Of a stretch of 5,954 nt of DNA, positions 1-5,805 are shown piece by piece. The first letter of the stretch is position 1. Every line of letters starts with the position of its first letter. Origin of the DNA: JANQLU01 sp964434955 (lineage in GTDB: Bacteria > Planctomycetota > Planctomycetia > Pirellulales > Pirellulaceae); contig CAYSXI010000253.1 in NCBI GenBank assembly GCA_964434955.1, positions 1 through 5,954 on the forward strand, written 5' to 3'. Made by a program: the position numbers and the translations under genes. Under the pieces are notes generated by a model. The model was not told the DNA's origin. It was given only the letters and a program-made list of their open reading frames with translations, and searched no databases.

Positions 1-2
1 TG

Positions 3-56
3 GCCGAGGCGTTTGAGATAGAAGCCACGCCCGTTTTGTCGACGTTTAGCCGGTGA
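3..56 (+). CDS. Possible C-terminal end of a gene entering from the left edge
   Basis: One plus-strand frame is open from base 3 to a TGA at 54-56 and reads AEAFEIEATPVLSTFSR; the other two plus frames stop within the first 20 bases. It would be the last 17 codons of a gene that begins outside the window. The hairpin at 159-182 lies about 100 bases downstream and could serve as a terminator shared with the convergent gene at 206-862, which suits this reading. Seventeen codons are too few to recognise a family or to exclude chance, so the call is weak. Confidence 0.28.
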   Translation, partial: AEAFEIEATPVLSTFSR

Positions 57-152
57 CTGTAACCACTCGCTTGCGCTTCATGCTTGTATGTTGTGGTGCG
101 TGCCTTTGGATTGAAGTCGTCGTAAACTCGCACGGCGGAGTTAAATCAGCGC

Positions 153-182
153 AAAAAAAAACGAGGTCAAAAGACCTCGTTT
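153..182 (-). terminator. Intrinsic terminator of the PEP-CTERM gene at 206-862
   Basis: A perfect 10-base-pair stem (159-168 with 173-182, AAACGAGGTC/GACCTCGTTT) closes a 4-base loop. Read on the minus strand it is followed by an uninterrupted U tract, the complement of the A run at 153-158. It starts 24 bases beyond the stop codon. On the plus strand only TTTCTG follows, so it would act weakly, if at all, for a gene coming from the left. Confidence 0.85.
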
Positions 183-205
183 CTGATTGTGCAAAACGGA
201 TCTGC

Positions 206-862
206 TTACTTGCGGCGACGGATCGCAACAACGCCCAATCCGGCCAAACCAAACAGAGCAAAGGCAGATGGTTCTGGAATCGTTACCGAATTGACTTGCA
301 ATCCAACTTGGCCGCTGTTGCCACCAATGAGGTCATCTTCGATATCTGAGGTTCCGGCACCACTTGTCGCGCCGTTGAAGTAAAAACGAAACTCAACGTC
401 ACCGGTGAATCCCTGGAAAGCACTCACGCCGGTCAGGTCAAAGGTCAACAATGAACCCGTGGTTGGAACGGCTTTTGTTTCAATGACATCGAATGCGCCG
501 AAACCGGTGACGTCGCTGAATAGGTTGACGAATCCCGGGCCGGTACCTGAACGGTCCAACTCGACGACGATATTTTCCAGATCGACCGAGCTCGATGCAT
601 TGAATCCAAACGACAGGAAGTCGTTATTGTTGATCGCATCCAGTAAATCGCCGCCGACCGTGAAACCATTGCTGTTAAAGTTGTCACCGGTCGCCGAGTT
701 AATTCCCGAGCCACGGGTCAAATCAATCGCGGTAATCCCGGATGCTTCAAACGAGGCGGATTGAAACGAACCGGCCACTCCATCCCATTCTGCAAGAACA
801 TCGGCTCGAGCGGACGTCGCAGCCAAAAGCAAAACTGCGATCCCAAAACAAAGCTGTTTCAT
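206..862 (-). CDS. Secreted PEP-CTERM sorting domain protein, function unknown
   Basis: A 218-residue exported protein. Residues 1-20 form a signal peptide (Lys2, hydrophobic core, ARA before the predicted cut at 20/21). Residues 21-194 are rich in Gly, Ser, Asn and aromatic residues, as in an all-beta domain; the opening AEWDG, then LTRGSG, later SGTGPGF, resemble a widespread group of PEP-CTERM proteins with no known activity. The tail has IPEP (195-198), a hydrophobic segment (199-214) and RRRK, the sorting signal read and cut by an exosortase. I chose the ATG at 862 rather than the in-frame start at 937: it gives a clean signal peptide and has GGAG seven bases upstream. The gene stands alone, with its own terminator, and diverges from the VOC gene. 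It is probably displayed on the cell surface or exported into matrix material, but no enzymatic motif is visible. Confidence 0.88.
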   Translation of the reverse strand: MKQLCFGIAVLLLAATSARADVLAEWDGVAGSFQSASFEASGITAIDLTRGSGINSATGDNFNSNGFTVGGDLLDAINNNDFLSFGFNASSSVDLENIVVELDRSGTGPGFVNLFSDVTGFGAFDVIETKAVPTTGSLLTFDLTGVSAFQGFTGDVEFRFYFNGATSGAGTSDIEDDLIGGNSGQVGLQVNSVTIPEPSAFALFGLAGLGVVAIRRRK

Positions 863-876
863 TGGAGGTCTCCAAT
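860..876 (-). promoter_or_regulatory. Inverted repeat over the ribosome binding site and start codon of the PEP-CTERM gene
   Basis: The minus-strand RNA reads ATTGGAGACCTCCAATG. ATTGGA (876-871) pairs perfectly with TCCAAT (866-861) around a GACC loop. The helix holds most of the GGAG Shine-Dalgarno sequence and the A and U of the AUG. It could reduce translation initiation, or be a protein-binding site; the sequence shows only the symmetry. Confidence 0.45.
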
Positions 877-1236
877 AACATAGGTAGGCTAAAACATTCC
901 CCAAACTGCCTGAACAGCATATCAGAAACCCGGCCATTTTGTAAGCAAACTTACCTCGGGCAAATCAATTTGGGTCCCTTTGCCTGCAATAGTGGCTTTC
1001 CACCGATCGGAGGGGGCAGTAGATCAAGTTGGTCGCCCTCGTCCATGATTCTGGCTTTGTTAGGGACGAGGCGCTATTTATGCATTGCGAGCAAAAAAGC
1101 GCTTGGATTGTTGCGGCGATCGGCTTGGGCAGGTTTGCTCGTCGAAACGTGGCTCGTTAAAAGATGGCTCGACCGAATTTCGAATCTGTCATTTAATTGA
1201 TGCAGTTGGATGATCACTGTCGCTTTGGGGGAAAGC
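863..1236. other. Divergent intergenic region between the PEP-CTERM and VOC genes
   Basis: These 374 bases must hold the promoters of both flanking genes, but I find no convincing pair of -35 and -10 boxes on either strand. A small inverted repeat, GTAAG-CAAA-CTTAC (941-954), lies about 80 bases upstream of the PEP-CTERM start and is operator-like in size. I see no supported gene: a frame open from ATG 1045 to TGA 1200 encodes a 51-residue Arg- and Leu-rich peptide without a ribosome binding site and is probably chance. Confidence 0.5.
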
Positions 1237-1728
1237 ATGGACAAGGTTCGTGTCTCTGGCGTCGCAGAAATCGTTTTAAACGTCTGCGATTTGGAAACCA
1301 TGAAAGCCTTTTACGTCGACGTGATGGGTATGGACTTCTTCTCCGAGTCGTGCCACGAGTTTGACGAGCCGGAAAAAAATGAATTCGGCGATCCTACCAT
1401 TTGTTTTTTGACGATCACCCGACTGAATTCGCCCCTGAGTCGCTCGGGCAAGCATCCTCAGTTGCTGGCTTTGATTGATCAAAAAAGGCACCTGAACGCG
1501 CAAAAACGGTTCGTTGGGCACGAAGTGCAAACTTCGACACTGAATCATTTGGCTTTTGAGATCGCTCCGGACTCTTATGCATCTCACCTGAGCTTGTTGG
1601 AGCGGTTGAAGCTGCAGCCAATCGAATCCGAGTTTCCAGAGATGCAGGCAAAAGCCATTTTCTTCAAAGATCCAGAAGGCAACATGCTTGAGCTCATTTG
1701 CCACGCGATTGATTCTGGCGCGGCGTGA
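1237..1728 (+). CDS. VOC (glyoxalase/bleomycin-resistance fold) family protein
   Basis: A 163-residue cytoplasmic protein with the paired beta-alpha-beta-beta-beta modules of the vicinal oxygen chelate superfamily, whose members include glyoxalase I, extradiol dioxygenases and fosfomycin or bleomycin resistance proteins. Module one starts AEIVLNVCDLETMKAFYVDV (residues 10-29); module two starts LNHLAFEI (102-109) and ends FKDPEGNMLEL (143-153). By position the likely metal ligands are Glu11 (where many members have His), His104 and Glu152; a fourth is not clear. The length is usual for a single-chain member. The ATG at 1237 was preferred to the one at 1210 because GGGGGA lies just upstream and the fold begins a few residues later. 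No neighbour shares an obvious pathway, so the substrate is unknown. It could also be a non-enzymatic or resistance-type member. Confidence 0.85.
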   Translation: MDKVRVSGVAEIVLNVCDLETMKAFYVDVMGMDFFSESCHEFDEPEKNEFGDPTICFLTITRLNSPLSRSGKHPQLLALIDQKRHLNAQKRFVGHEVQTSTLNHLAFEIAPDSYASHLSLLERLKLQPIESEFPEMQAKAIFFKDPEGNMLELICHAIDSGAA

Positions 1729-1748
1729 AAAATACTGCGGTCCAAATC

Positions 1749-1785
1749 AAAAAAAAACGGCCGCAAAAATCCAATTGCAGCCGTT
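1749..1785 (-). terminator. Intrinsic terminator of the PEP-CTERM metalloprotease gene
   Basis: An 11-base-pair stem with one G-U pair (1756-1766 with 1775-1785) closes an 8-base loop. On the minus strand it is followed by a U tract, the complement of nine A residues at 1749-1757. It sits 35 bases beyond the protease stop codon. On the plus strand the stem lacks a T run, so it is at best a weak stop for the convergent VOC gene, whose stop codon is 20 bases before it. Confidence 0.88.
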
Positions 1786-1819
1786 GATCAAATTCAAACT
1801 AGCGAACGCGATTCATCGT

Positions 1820-3067
1820 TCATCGACGTCGTCGGCGAATTCCACAGCCAACAAGTGCCAGGCCCACCAAGATCGCTGCGGATGTCGGCTCGGGAATCGG
1901 TGATGTGCTGGCGCCAATCAACAGGCTGTAGACGCCTGAGCCACCCTCACTCGTTACACGCAAGAAATACGTCCCCGCTTCGTCGAGCTCGACGTTAACG
2001 AGAAATGAATCGTCGACTCCAAAGCCACCACTTCCATAGGTGTTCCCCGAGTAGGCGGCGTCGGCATTGGTCGCGAGGATTGTCGTCCCATCGATATCGA
2101 TTAGTTCGATGACAGGGTTAAGACTCGAGCCCCAACGAGAATTGTGGACAACTTCTGCCATCAACGTTCCTGGTCCAATCACATCGATGGAAAAAATGTC
2201 GACGTCCGAAGAATTGTCGAGTTCACTGAACGCGTGAAAGCTCTGATTAAAGCCGGAGTATTCGAGATCGGTCCCCGCTCCGAGCGCCCTGGCCGTGCCG
2301 GTCGTATCTCCAACATCCGCTCCGTTGAAGTGGTCGGTTTCAAAGAGAACGGTGTCGTGAAGTGCCGTTCCTGTAACGCCATGCAAGCCGGAATCCAGTC
2401 CTCCGGCCGCCTGAATCATGAAACGTGCCCAGGGAGAAAGCGAACGAACGGTTTCACGACCGGTTTCACCAAGCGATGTTGAACCGGTCGCGATGATGTG
2501 GTCGTTTTGTGCGCCACCGGTTGCACCATAATTCGCAGGCGTGATTGCGGTGGCCGAATAAGCATGATGATGGTGCATGCCAATCGTGTGTCCCAATTCG
2601 TGAGCGGCCGTTCCAGCGATTGCGGTCGCGAACTGGTCGATCTGGGTTGAGCGATTCGTTGAACCGGAAAATTCGTCGATAATGAAATCAAAATTGTCGA
2701 CAAACATATTCGCGGTTTGATTCACAAAAGCATTGAAGTAATCCAAAGGAGCAGAACCCAAAGCCCCCGAACCGCCTGCGCCAAAATCGATGACGGTAAA
2801 ATCGCCACCGGGCACGGTCGTTGTGAACGTGATCAGGGTGTCGGCGAAAATCGAATTGAGATCATTCTCAATCGATGTTTCAATCTGCCCGACTTCCGTT
2901 GGGGAAAACACCGTAACGCCTGCGGAAACAGCAGCGTCGCTTACATTCGTTTCCCAATCGGAGTCAAAATTCAAAAAGACGGTCATCTGACCGAAAGATG
3001 GGCCGACAAGACCCAATAGAAGAACTACTGCAAGTGTCGCAGCACCGACCATTCTGCCGAATTGCAT
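1820..3067 (-). CDS. Secreted zinc metalloprotease-like protein with PEP-CTERM tail
   Basis: A 415-residue exported protein. Residues 1 to about 26 are a signal peptide. The metzincin zinc motif HExxHxxGxxH is complete: His156, Glu157, His160, Gly163, His166, within a run of four His (165-168). The usual downstream Met-turn methionine is not obvious; the best candidate position, DHIIATGST (189-197), has Ile. Residues about 250-384 look like a beta-sandwich pre-peptidase C-terminal (PPC) type domain (DVDIFSIDV, then GTYFLRVTSEGGSGVYSLLI at its end). The tail is IPEP (391-394), a hydrophobic stretch and five Arg, so an exosortase should process it. The ATG at 3067 is chosen over a TTG at 3085: GAGGGGGG lies eight bases upstream. 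The gene has its own promoter and terminator. Peptidase activity on an extracellular protein is the natural guess; the substrate is unknown. Confidence 0.87.
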   Translation of the reverse strand: MQFGRMVGAATLAVVLLLGLVGPSFGQMTVFLNFDSDWETNVSDAAVSAGVTVFSPTEVGQIETSIENDLNSIFADTLITFTTTVPGGDFTVIDFGAGGSGALGSAPLDYFNAFVNQTANMFVDNFDFIIDEFSGSTNRSTQIDQFATAIAGTAAHELGHTIGMHHHHAYSATAITPANYGATGGAQNDHIIATGSTSLGETGRETVRSLSPWARFMIQAAGGLDSGLHGVTGTALHDTVLFETDHFNGADVGDTTGTARALGAGTDLEYSGFNQSFHAFSELDNSSDVDIFSIDVIGPGTLMAEVVHNSRWGSSLNPVIELIDIDGTTILATNADAAYSGNTYGSGGFGVDDSFLVNVELDEAGTYFLRVTSEGGSGVYSLLIGASTSPIPEPTSAAILVGLALVGCGIRRRRR

Positions 3068-3107
3068 CGCAAAAACCCCCCTCAAGATGTTTGTCGAAGT
3101 GGCTTTC

Positions 3108-3135
3108 AGTGTATCAAATATAACGATTGTGTCAA
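3108..3135 (-). promoter_or_regulatory. Sigma-70-type promoter of the metalloprotease gene
   Basis: On the minus strand a perfect TTGACA (-35, 3135-3130) is separated by 16 bases from TACACT (-10, 3113-3108, four of six consensus bases). The predicted start near 3101 leaves a leader of about 34 bases carrying the GAGGGGGG ribosome binding site. It suggests that the protease is transcribed independently of the dehydrogenase gene upstream. Confidence 0.6.
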
Positions 3136-3207
3136 TTTTTTCGGCAAAAACTGCTGGTTTTGGGCATTTGCGAACTGACGATCGTTGGAAACGGCGGAGT
3201 CAGATTT

Positions 3208-3233
3208 GGCAAAGGCGTCGTGACGCCGTTGCC
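3208..3233 (-). terminator. Hairpin after the PQQ dehydrogenase gene, possible terminator without U tract
   Basis: GGCAA/TTGCC and GGCGT/ACGCC form two stacked 5-base-pair segments separated by one mismatch, with a 4-base loop, 42 bases beyond the dehydrogenase stop. No T run follows on either strand, so it is not a canonical intrinsic terminator. It may protect the 3' end of the mRNA or act together with Rho. It lies before the protease promoter, consistent with a transcript boundary. Confidence 0.4.
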
Positions 3234-3274
3234 TGAAAACCTGGAGAGAGTTCGAGACCTATCGAAAACATAGC

Positions 3275-5227
3275 TTATTTTTGCAGCGAAAACGCCATGA
3301 AAAAATCGGCCGGTTTCGTCCCCGGCTTTCCGCCGCCGCAAGCAGCGATCACGACATATTGCTTTCCGTTCACCGAGTAAGTTGAAGGAGTGGCATATCC
3401 GCCGGCCGGCAGTTGCGTTTCCCAAAGTACTTTGCCGGTTGATGAATCGAACGCGCGAAACTTTTCGTCCTTGGTACCGCCAATGAAGACCAGGCCCCCG
3501 GCGGTGGCGATGGTCCCGCCGAAATTTTCGGTGCCCGTAGCAGGCACTCCGCGCTTCGTTAGTTTCTTGTGCTCACCAAGCACCACCTGCCAGCGAATTT
3601 CACCGCGATTCAAGTCGAGCGCGGTAAGAACGCCCCAAGGTGGCTTGATGGCCGGATAGCCATCCTGGTCGAGAAATCGATGGTAGCCCGTAATCCCGAA
3701 TGGATAGGGGAGCCCCTCAACGGGTTTCAGCGTAATGACATTGGGAACATTGTTTGAGCTTACGAAAAGCAACCCTTGTTTGGGATCGTAGGAAGCGCCG
3801 GACCAGGTGGCGCCCCCGTGAAAGCCGGGAATGCAAATCGTCCCTTGTTCGCTGGGCGGGTGAAAGGACGGACCGGTTTTCAGGTTCGAGAATTTTTCAA
3901 GAACGAACTTTCGGGATGCTTCCGATATATCCGTGATGTCACTCTCGTCAAATCGAGTCTTTGCGAAGGGAGGAGGCTTAACAGGAATGGGTTGCGTGGG
4001 CCAGGCCTTTTCTCCTTTGGCGGTCGAAGCCTCAACGGGAGTTTCCTTGACCTCGAAAAGTGGTTTTCCTGTTTCCCGATCAAACAAAAAGACGTAACCG
4101 GTTTTCGTCACTTGAGCCGCCGCATCGATCTTTTGACCGTCCTTTTCAACGGTAATCAGATTTGGATAAGTCGGTAGATCGTGATCCCAGAGATCATGAT
4201 GCAACGTTTGGAAATGCCAGACACGTTTTCCGGTTTTCGCGTCCAGGCAAATCGTGCAGTTGGCAAATAGGTTTTTGCCCTTTCGGTCTCCACCATAAAA
4301 GTCAAAGGATGCGCTTCCGAGACCGGCAAAGACAAGCCCGCGCTTGGTATCCACACTGAATCCGCCCCAGGCATTTGCGGCGCCACGATTTTTCCATGAA
4401 TCACCTTCCCAGGTCTCATTTCCGAAATCGCCTTTTTGGGGCACCGTATGAAAACGCCATACCTGTTTGCCCGTCCGAACATCGAAAGCGCGAATGTCGC
4501 CGGGGGCCGCGGGCCCAGGGCCTTCACCGCAGGAAAAACCAACGATCACGATATCCTTGTAGATTGCCGGTGCCGAAGTCGGACCATAGGGCATCCGCGA
4601 TAGGTCTCGCTTAAGGTCCTCGCGCAAACTTTTCACACCCTGGTTCCCAAAAGCCGGATCGAGTTTTCCTGTTTTTGCGTCAATCGAAAACAGTCGACCG
4701 TCCGACGTCCCGTGCAGGATTCTTCGTTCACCTTCGGGTTTCCCATCCGTCCAGAATGCGAGTCCGCGATTGACACCGCCCGACGCCAAAGGCCATTTTT
4801 GCTTGGAAAGCTTCAATACTCCCTCATCAAAGGGATTGAAGGACCAGATTTCTTTTCCCGTTGCAGCATCCAACGCGACTGCCCTCAGCCGATTGGTCGT
4901 AATGTACATACGGCCATCGATGACGAGCGGCGTGCACTCGCAAGTCTTGGTGCCTTCTCCGGTCCGATAAGTCCAAGCCAATTTCAATTTGGCAACGTTG
5001 GTTCGATTGATCTGGTCGAGAGGTGAAAATCGCATTCCGCCTCGATCGTTTCCTACGGCAATCCAGTTTTCGTCGCGAAGCGAGTTCTCACCTGAGGTGC
5101 CGTGTTTCGCAAAGGCGTTGTTCGGTGGCGAGACGTTTTGAAAAGCGGATGACAGGCTGTTGGGCGACAAAACAAGCGAAAGAGTCACGCAAAGACCGAA
5201 GAGGCCGAATTGGGAAGATTTCGACAT
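3275..5227 (-). CDS. Periplasmic PQQ-dependent dehydrogenase, glucose dehydrogenase-like
   Basis: A 650-residue quinoprotein: it would oxidise an alcohol or sugar in the periplasm using pyrroloquinoline quinone plus Ca2+ and pass electrons to a separate acceptor. Residues 1-28 are a signal peptide (cut near SSA/F). The rest is an eight-bladed propeller with repeated LDxxTGKxxW-like blade ends (LDAATGKEIW 119-128, FDVRTGKQVW 248-257, LDAKTGKRVW 328-337, FDSSTGKVLW 593-602). Residues 54-82 fit the family signature near the N-terminus (NW...GN......FS....IN..NV..LK). HDLWDHDLP (344-352) and TKTG (374-377, Lys375) correspond to the active-site Asp and Lys regions of E. coli membrane glucose dehydrogenase. 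Unlike that roughly 800-residue enzyme it lacks the N-terminal membrane domain, and there is no CxxCH haem site, so it is not a fused cytochrome c type. The ATG at 5227 gives the signal peptide directly; only a weak GGA lies upstream. The substrate cannot be told from sequence. Confidence 0.9.
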   Translation of the reverse strand: MSKSSQFGLFGLCVTLSLVLSPNSLSSAFQNVSPPNNAFAKHGTSGENSLRDENWIAVGNDRGGMRFSPLDQINRTNVAKLKLAWTYRTGEGTKTCECTPLVIDGRMYITTNRLRAVALDAATGKEIWSFNPFDEGVLKLSKQKWPLASGGVNRGLAFWTDGKPEGERRILHGTSDGRLFSIDAKTGKLDPAFGNQGVKSLREDLKRDLSRMPYGPTSAPAIYKDIVIVGFSCGEGPGPAAPGDIRAFDVRTGKQVWRFHTVPQKGDFGNETWEGDSWKNRGAANAWGGFSVDTKRGLVFAGLGSASFDFYGGDRKGKNLFANCTICLDAKTGKRVWHFQTLHHDLWDHDLPTYPNLITVEKDGQKIDAAAQVTKTGYVFLFDRETGKPLFEVKETPVEASTAKGEKAWPTQPIPVKPPPFAKTRFDESDITDISEASRKFVLEKFSNLKTGPSFHPPSEQGTICIPGFHGGATWSGASYDPKQGLLFVSSNNVPNVITLKPVEGLPYPFGITGYHRFLDQDGYPAIKPPWGVLTALDLNRGEIRWQVVLGEHKKLTKRGVPATGTENFGGTIATAGGLVFIGGTKDEKFRAFDSSTGKVLWETQLPAGGYATPSTYSVNGKQYVVIAACGGGKPGTKPADFFMAFSLQK

Positions 5228-5410
5228 AATTGGTTGAATTCCGAAAATACATGCGAACCAGGTCTAGCGAAATCGTAACAAATCAAGACTTATGTCGGGG
5301 AATGGACAAGAAGACGGAATCGGATTGAGCCGATTCATCTTGCCATTTGAAACGATTTGGTAATGATTATTGTGTTCGCGCTTGCCAGCGCGATTGACTA
5401 TAAGCCGGAT
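5228..5410. other. Upstream region of the PQQ dehydrogenase with two hairpins
   Basis: No gene is supported here. A perfect 7-base-pair inverted repeat, GAATCGG/CCGATTC (5317-5323 and 5330-5336, 6-base loop), lies about 90 bases upstream of the dehydrogenase start and could be an operator or a transcript end. A second, TCGCGC/GCGCGA (5376-5381 and 5388-5393, 6-base loop), precedes the structured RNA candidate. Possible plus-strand promoter boxes TTGAAA (5347-5352) and TATTGT (5368-5373) have a short 15-base spacing and are weak. I find no good minus-strand promoter. Confidence 0.4.
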
Positions 5411-5456
5411 AGCAACATTCTTTTGGCAATTTTGTTGCTTGACGGGGTCCCAATAG

Positions 5457-5466
5457 AAAGGAGGTG
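5457..5466 (+). promoter_or_regulatory. Ten-base perfect Shine-Dalgarno sequence
   Basis: AAAGGAGGTG is complementary over ten bases to the usual 3' end of bacterial 16S rRNA. GGAGG ends seven bases before the GTG of the 13-codon ORF, an optimal spacing. It is much stronger than any ribosome binding site of the four large genes in this window, and GAGGTGG recurs at 5497-5503 inside the ORF. Confidence 0.6.
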
Positions 5467-5471
5467 GTTTC

Positions 5472-5513
5472 GTGAATTATTTCTGTACATGCCAACGAGG
5501 TGGCAGTAACTAA
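5472..5513 (+). CDS. 13-codon ORF with perfect ribosome binding site (leader peptide or microprotein)
   Basis: GTG start to TAA stop, encoding MNYFCTCQRGGSN. It is supported by the ten-base Shine-Dalgarno match at ideal spacing and by the intrinsic terminator about 80 bases downstream. The product has a CxC pair (Cys5, Cys7) that could bind metal or be redox-active, and no membrane segment. Codons 6 to 9 form the left arm of one helix and codons 10-12 the left arm of a second, overlapping helix, so translation would remodel the RNA, as in leader-peptide attenuation; but no gene follows the terminator in the same direction. Alternatives are a chance ORF inside a noncoding RNA, or a decoy ribosome binding site. 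Confidence 0.35.
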   Translation: MNYFCTCQRGGSN

Positions 5514-5591
5514 CGGTTGGCAATGCTGGCACATCGCCAGTCGAACTGTCACCCATCGTCGGAATCACCAAAGGTAATCCAGACGATATCG

Positions 5592-5626
5592 CAGGGCTCC
5601 GTGGTTTCCACGCGGGCCCTGTTTTT
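5592..5626 (+). terminator. Strong intrinsic terminator on the plus strand
   Basis: CAGGGCTC pairs with GGGCCCTG (8 base pairs with one G-U), then after a single bulged base CGTGG pairs with CCACG, closing a TTT loop; TTTTTATT follows at 5622-5629. It implies a plus-strand transcript ending here, although no conventional plus-strand gene lies upstream, and is the main reason to read 5411-5626 as a transcribed unit. On the minus strand the run after the stem is not T-rich. Confidence 0.82.
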
Positions 5627-5805
5627 ATTGGCCTCCGCTTCAAGTAGTCGAGGATCGCCGCTTTTGGCTGCTTATTTGTTGGAGCAGCTTCTCTAGAAAG
5701 CCGAAAATGTCACTTGCCCATGTGGCCACGGGTGCCGAATCCCTCAGCGTGGGATCTTCGTGGGATCTTCCTGGGATGACTGACAATCCGTTTCCGGGTG
5801 CCGAT
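5627..5805. other. Intergenic region with short repeats
   Basis: No supported gene. It contains the tandem repeat at 5749-5777 and a 10-base direct repeat, CGGGTGCCGA, at 5729-5738 and 5795-5804, flanking it. A plus-strand frame is open throughout (5578 to the window end) with an ATG at 5707, but it has no clear ribosome binding site and its product resembles nothing I recognise. Confidence 0.4.
5749..5777. repeat. Short tandem repeat, 11-base unit
   Basis: GTGGGATCTTC occurs twice head to tail (5749-5759, 5760-5770), followed by a partial third copy, CTGGGAT (5771-5777). It could be a protein-binding array or simply slippage; copy number is too low to decide. Confidence 0.6.

Larger units (their letters stand above)
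5411..5626 (+). ncRNA. Candidate structured small RNA, possibly dual-function
   Basis: Successive plus-strand helices end in a strong intrinsic terminator. In order: AGCAACA/TGTTGCT (5411-5417 with 5433-5439); a perfect ribosome binding site and 13-codon ORF (5457-5513); CATGCCAAC/GTTGGC-A-ATG (5488-5496 with 5516-5525, one bulged A); CTGGC/GCCAG (5526-5530 with 5536-5540) abutting it; ATCGTC/GACGAT (5555-5560 with 5582-5587) with inner short pairs; and the terminator. The loop segment 5499-5507 can also pair over nine bases (one G-U) with 5545-5553, making a pseudoknot or an alternative fold. The 5' end and promoter are unknown. It is not recognisable to me as tmRNA, RNase P RNA, SRP RNA or 6S RNA. 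The structure is seen in sequence; that it is transcribed and functional is inference. Confidence 0.45.

Noticed and set aside
1045..1200. Plus-strand 51-codon ORF in front of the VOC gene
   Set aside because: No ribosome binding site, Arg/Leu-rich product without family resemblance, and part of a longer frame that is mostly the shadow of the PEP-CTERM gene.
2144..2482. Plus-strand ORFs opposite the metalloprotease and dehydrogenase genes
   Set aside because: They lie wholly inside well-supported minus-strand genes and lack ribosome binding sites and family resemblance.
4246..4257. CTIC in the PQQ dehydrogenase (residues 324-327) as a possible cytochrome c haem site
   Set aside because: CxxC is followed by Leu, not His, and lies within a propeller blade; it is not a CxxCH haem motif.
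1820..5227. Dehydrogenase and protease genes as one operon
   Set aside because: A 207-base gap contains a hairpin and a TTGACA promoter for the downstream gene, so separate transcription is more likely, though read-through is not excluded.
5398..5643. Minus-strand 81-codon ORF over the structured RNA region
   Set aside because: It begins with TTG without a ribosome binding site, its product resembles no family, and it runs antisense through the helices, the perfect Shine-Dalgarno and the terminator.
5552..5680. Another minus-strand stop-to-stop frame, about 40 codons, containing LLEAEANKNRARVETTEP
   Set aside because: It looks protein-like in composition but has a stop codon immediately upstream, no ATG and no ribosome binding site; its codons coincide with the terminator stem, which explains the sequence better.
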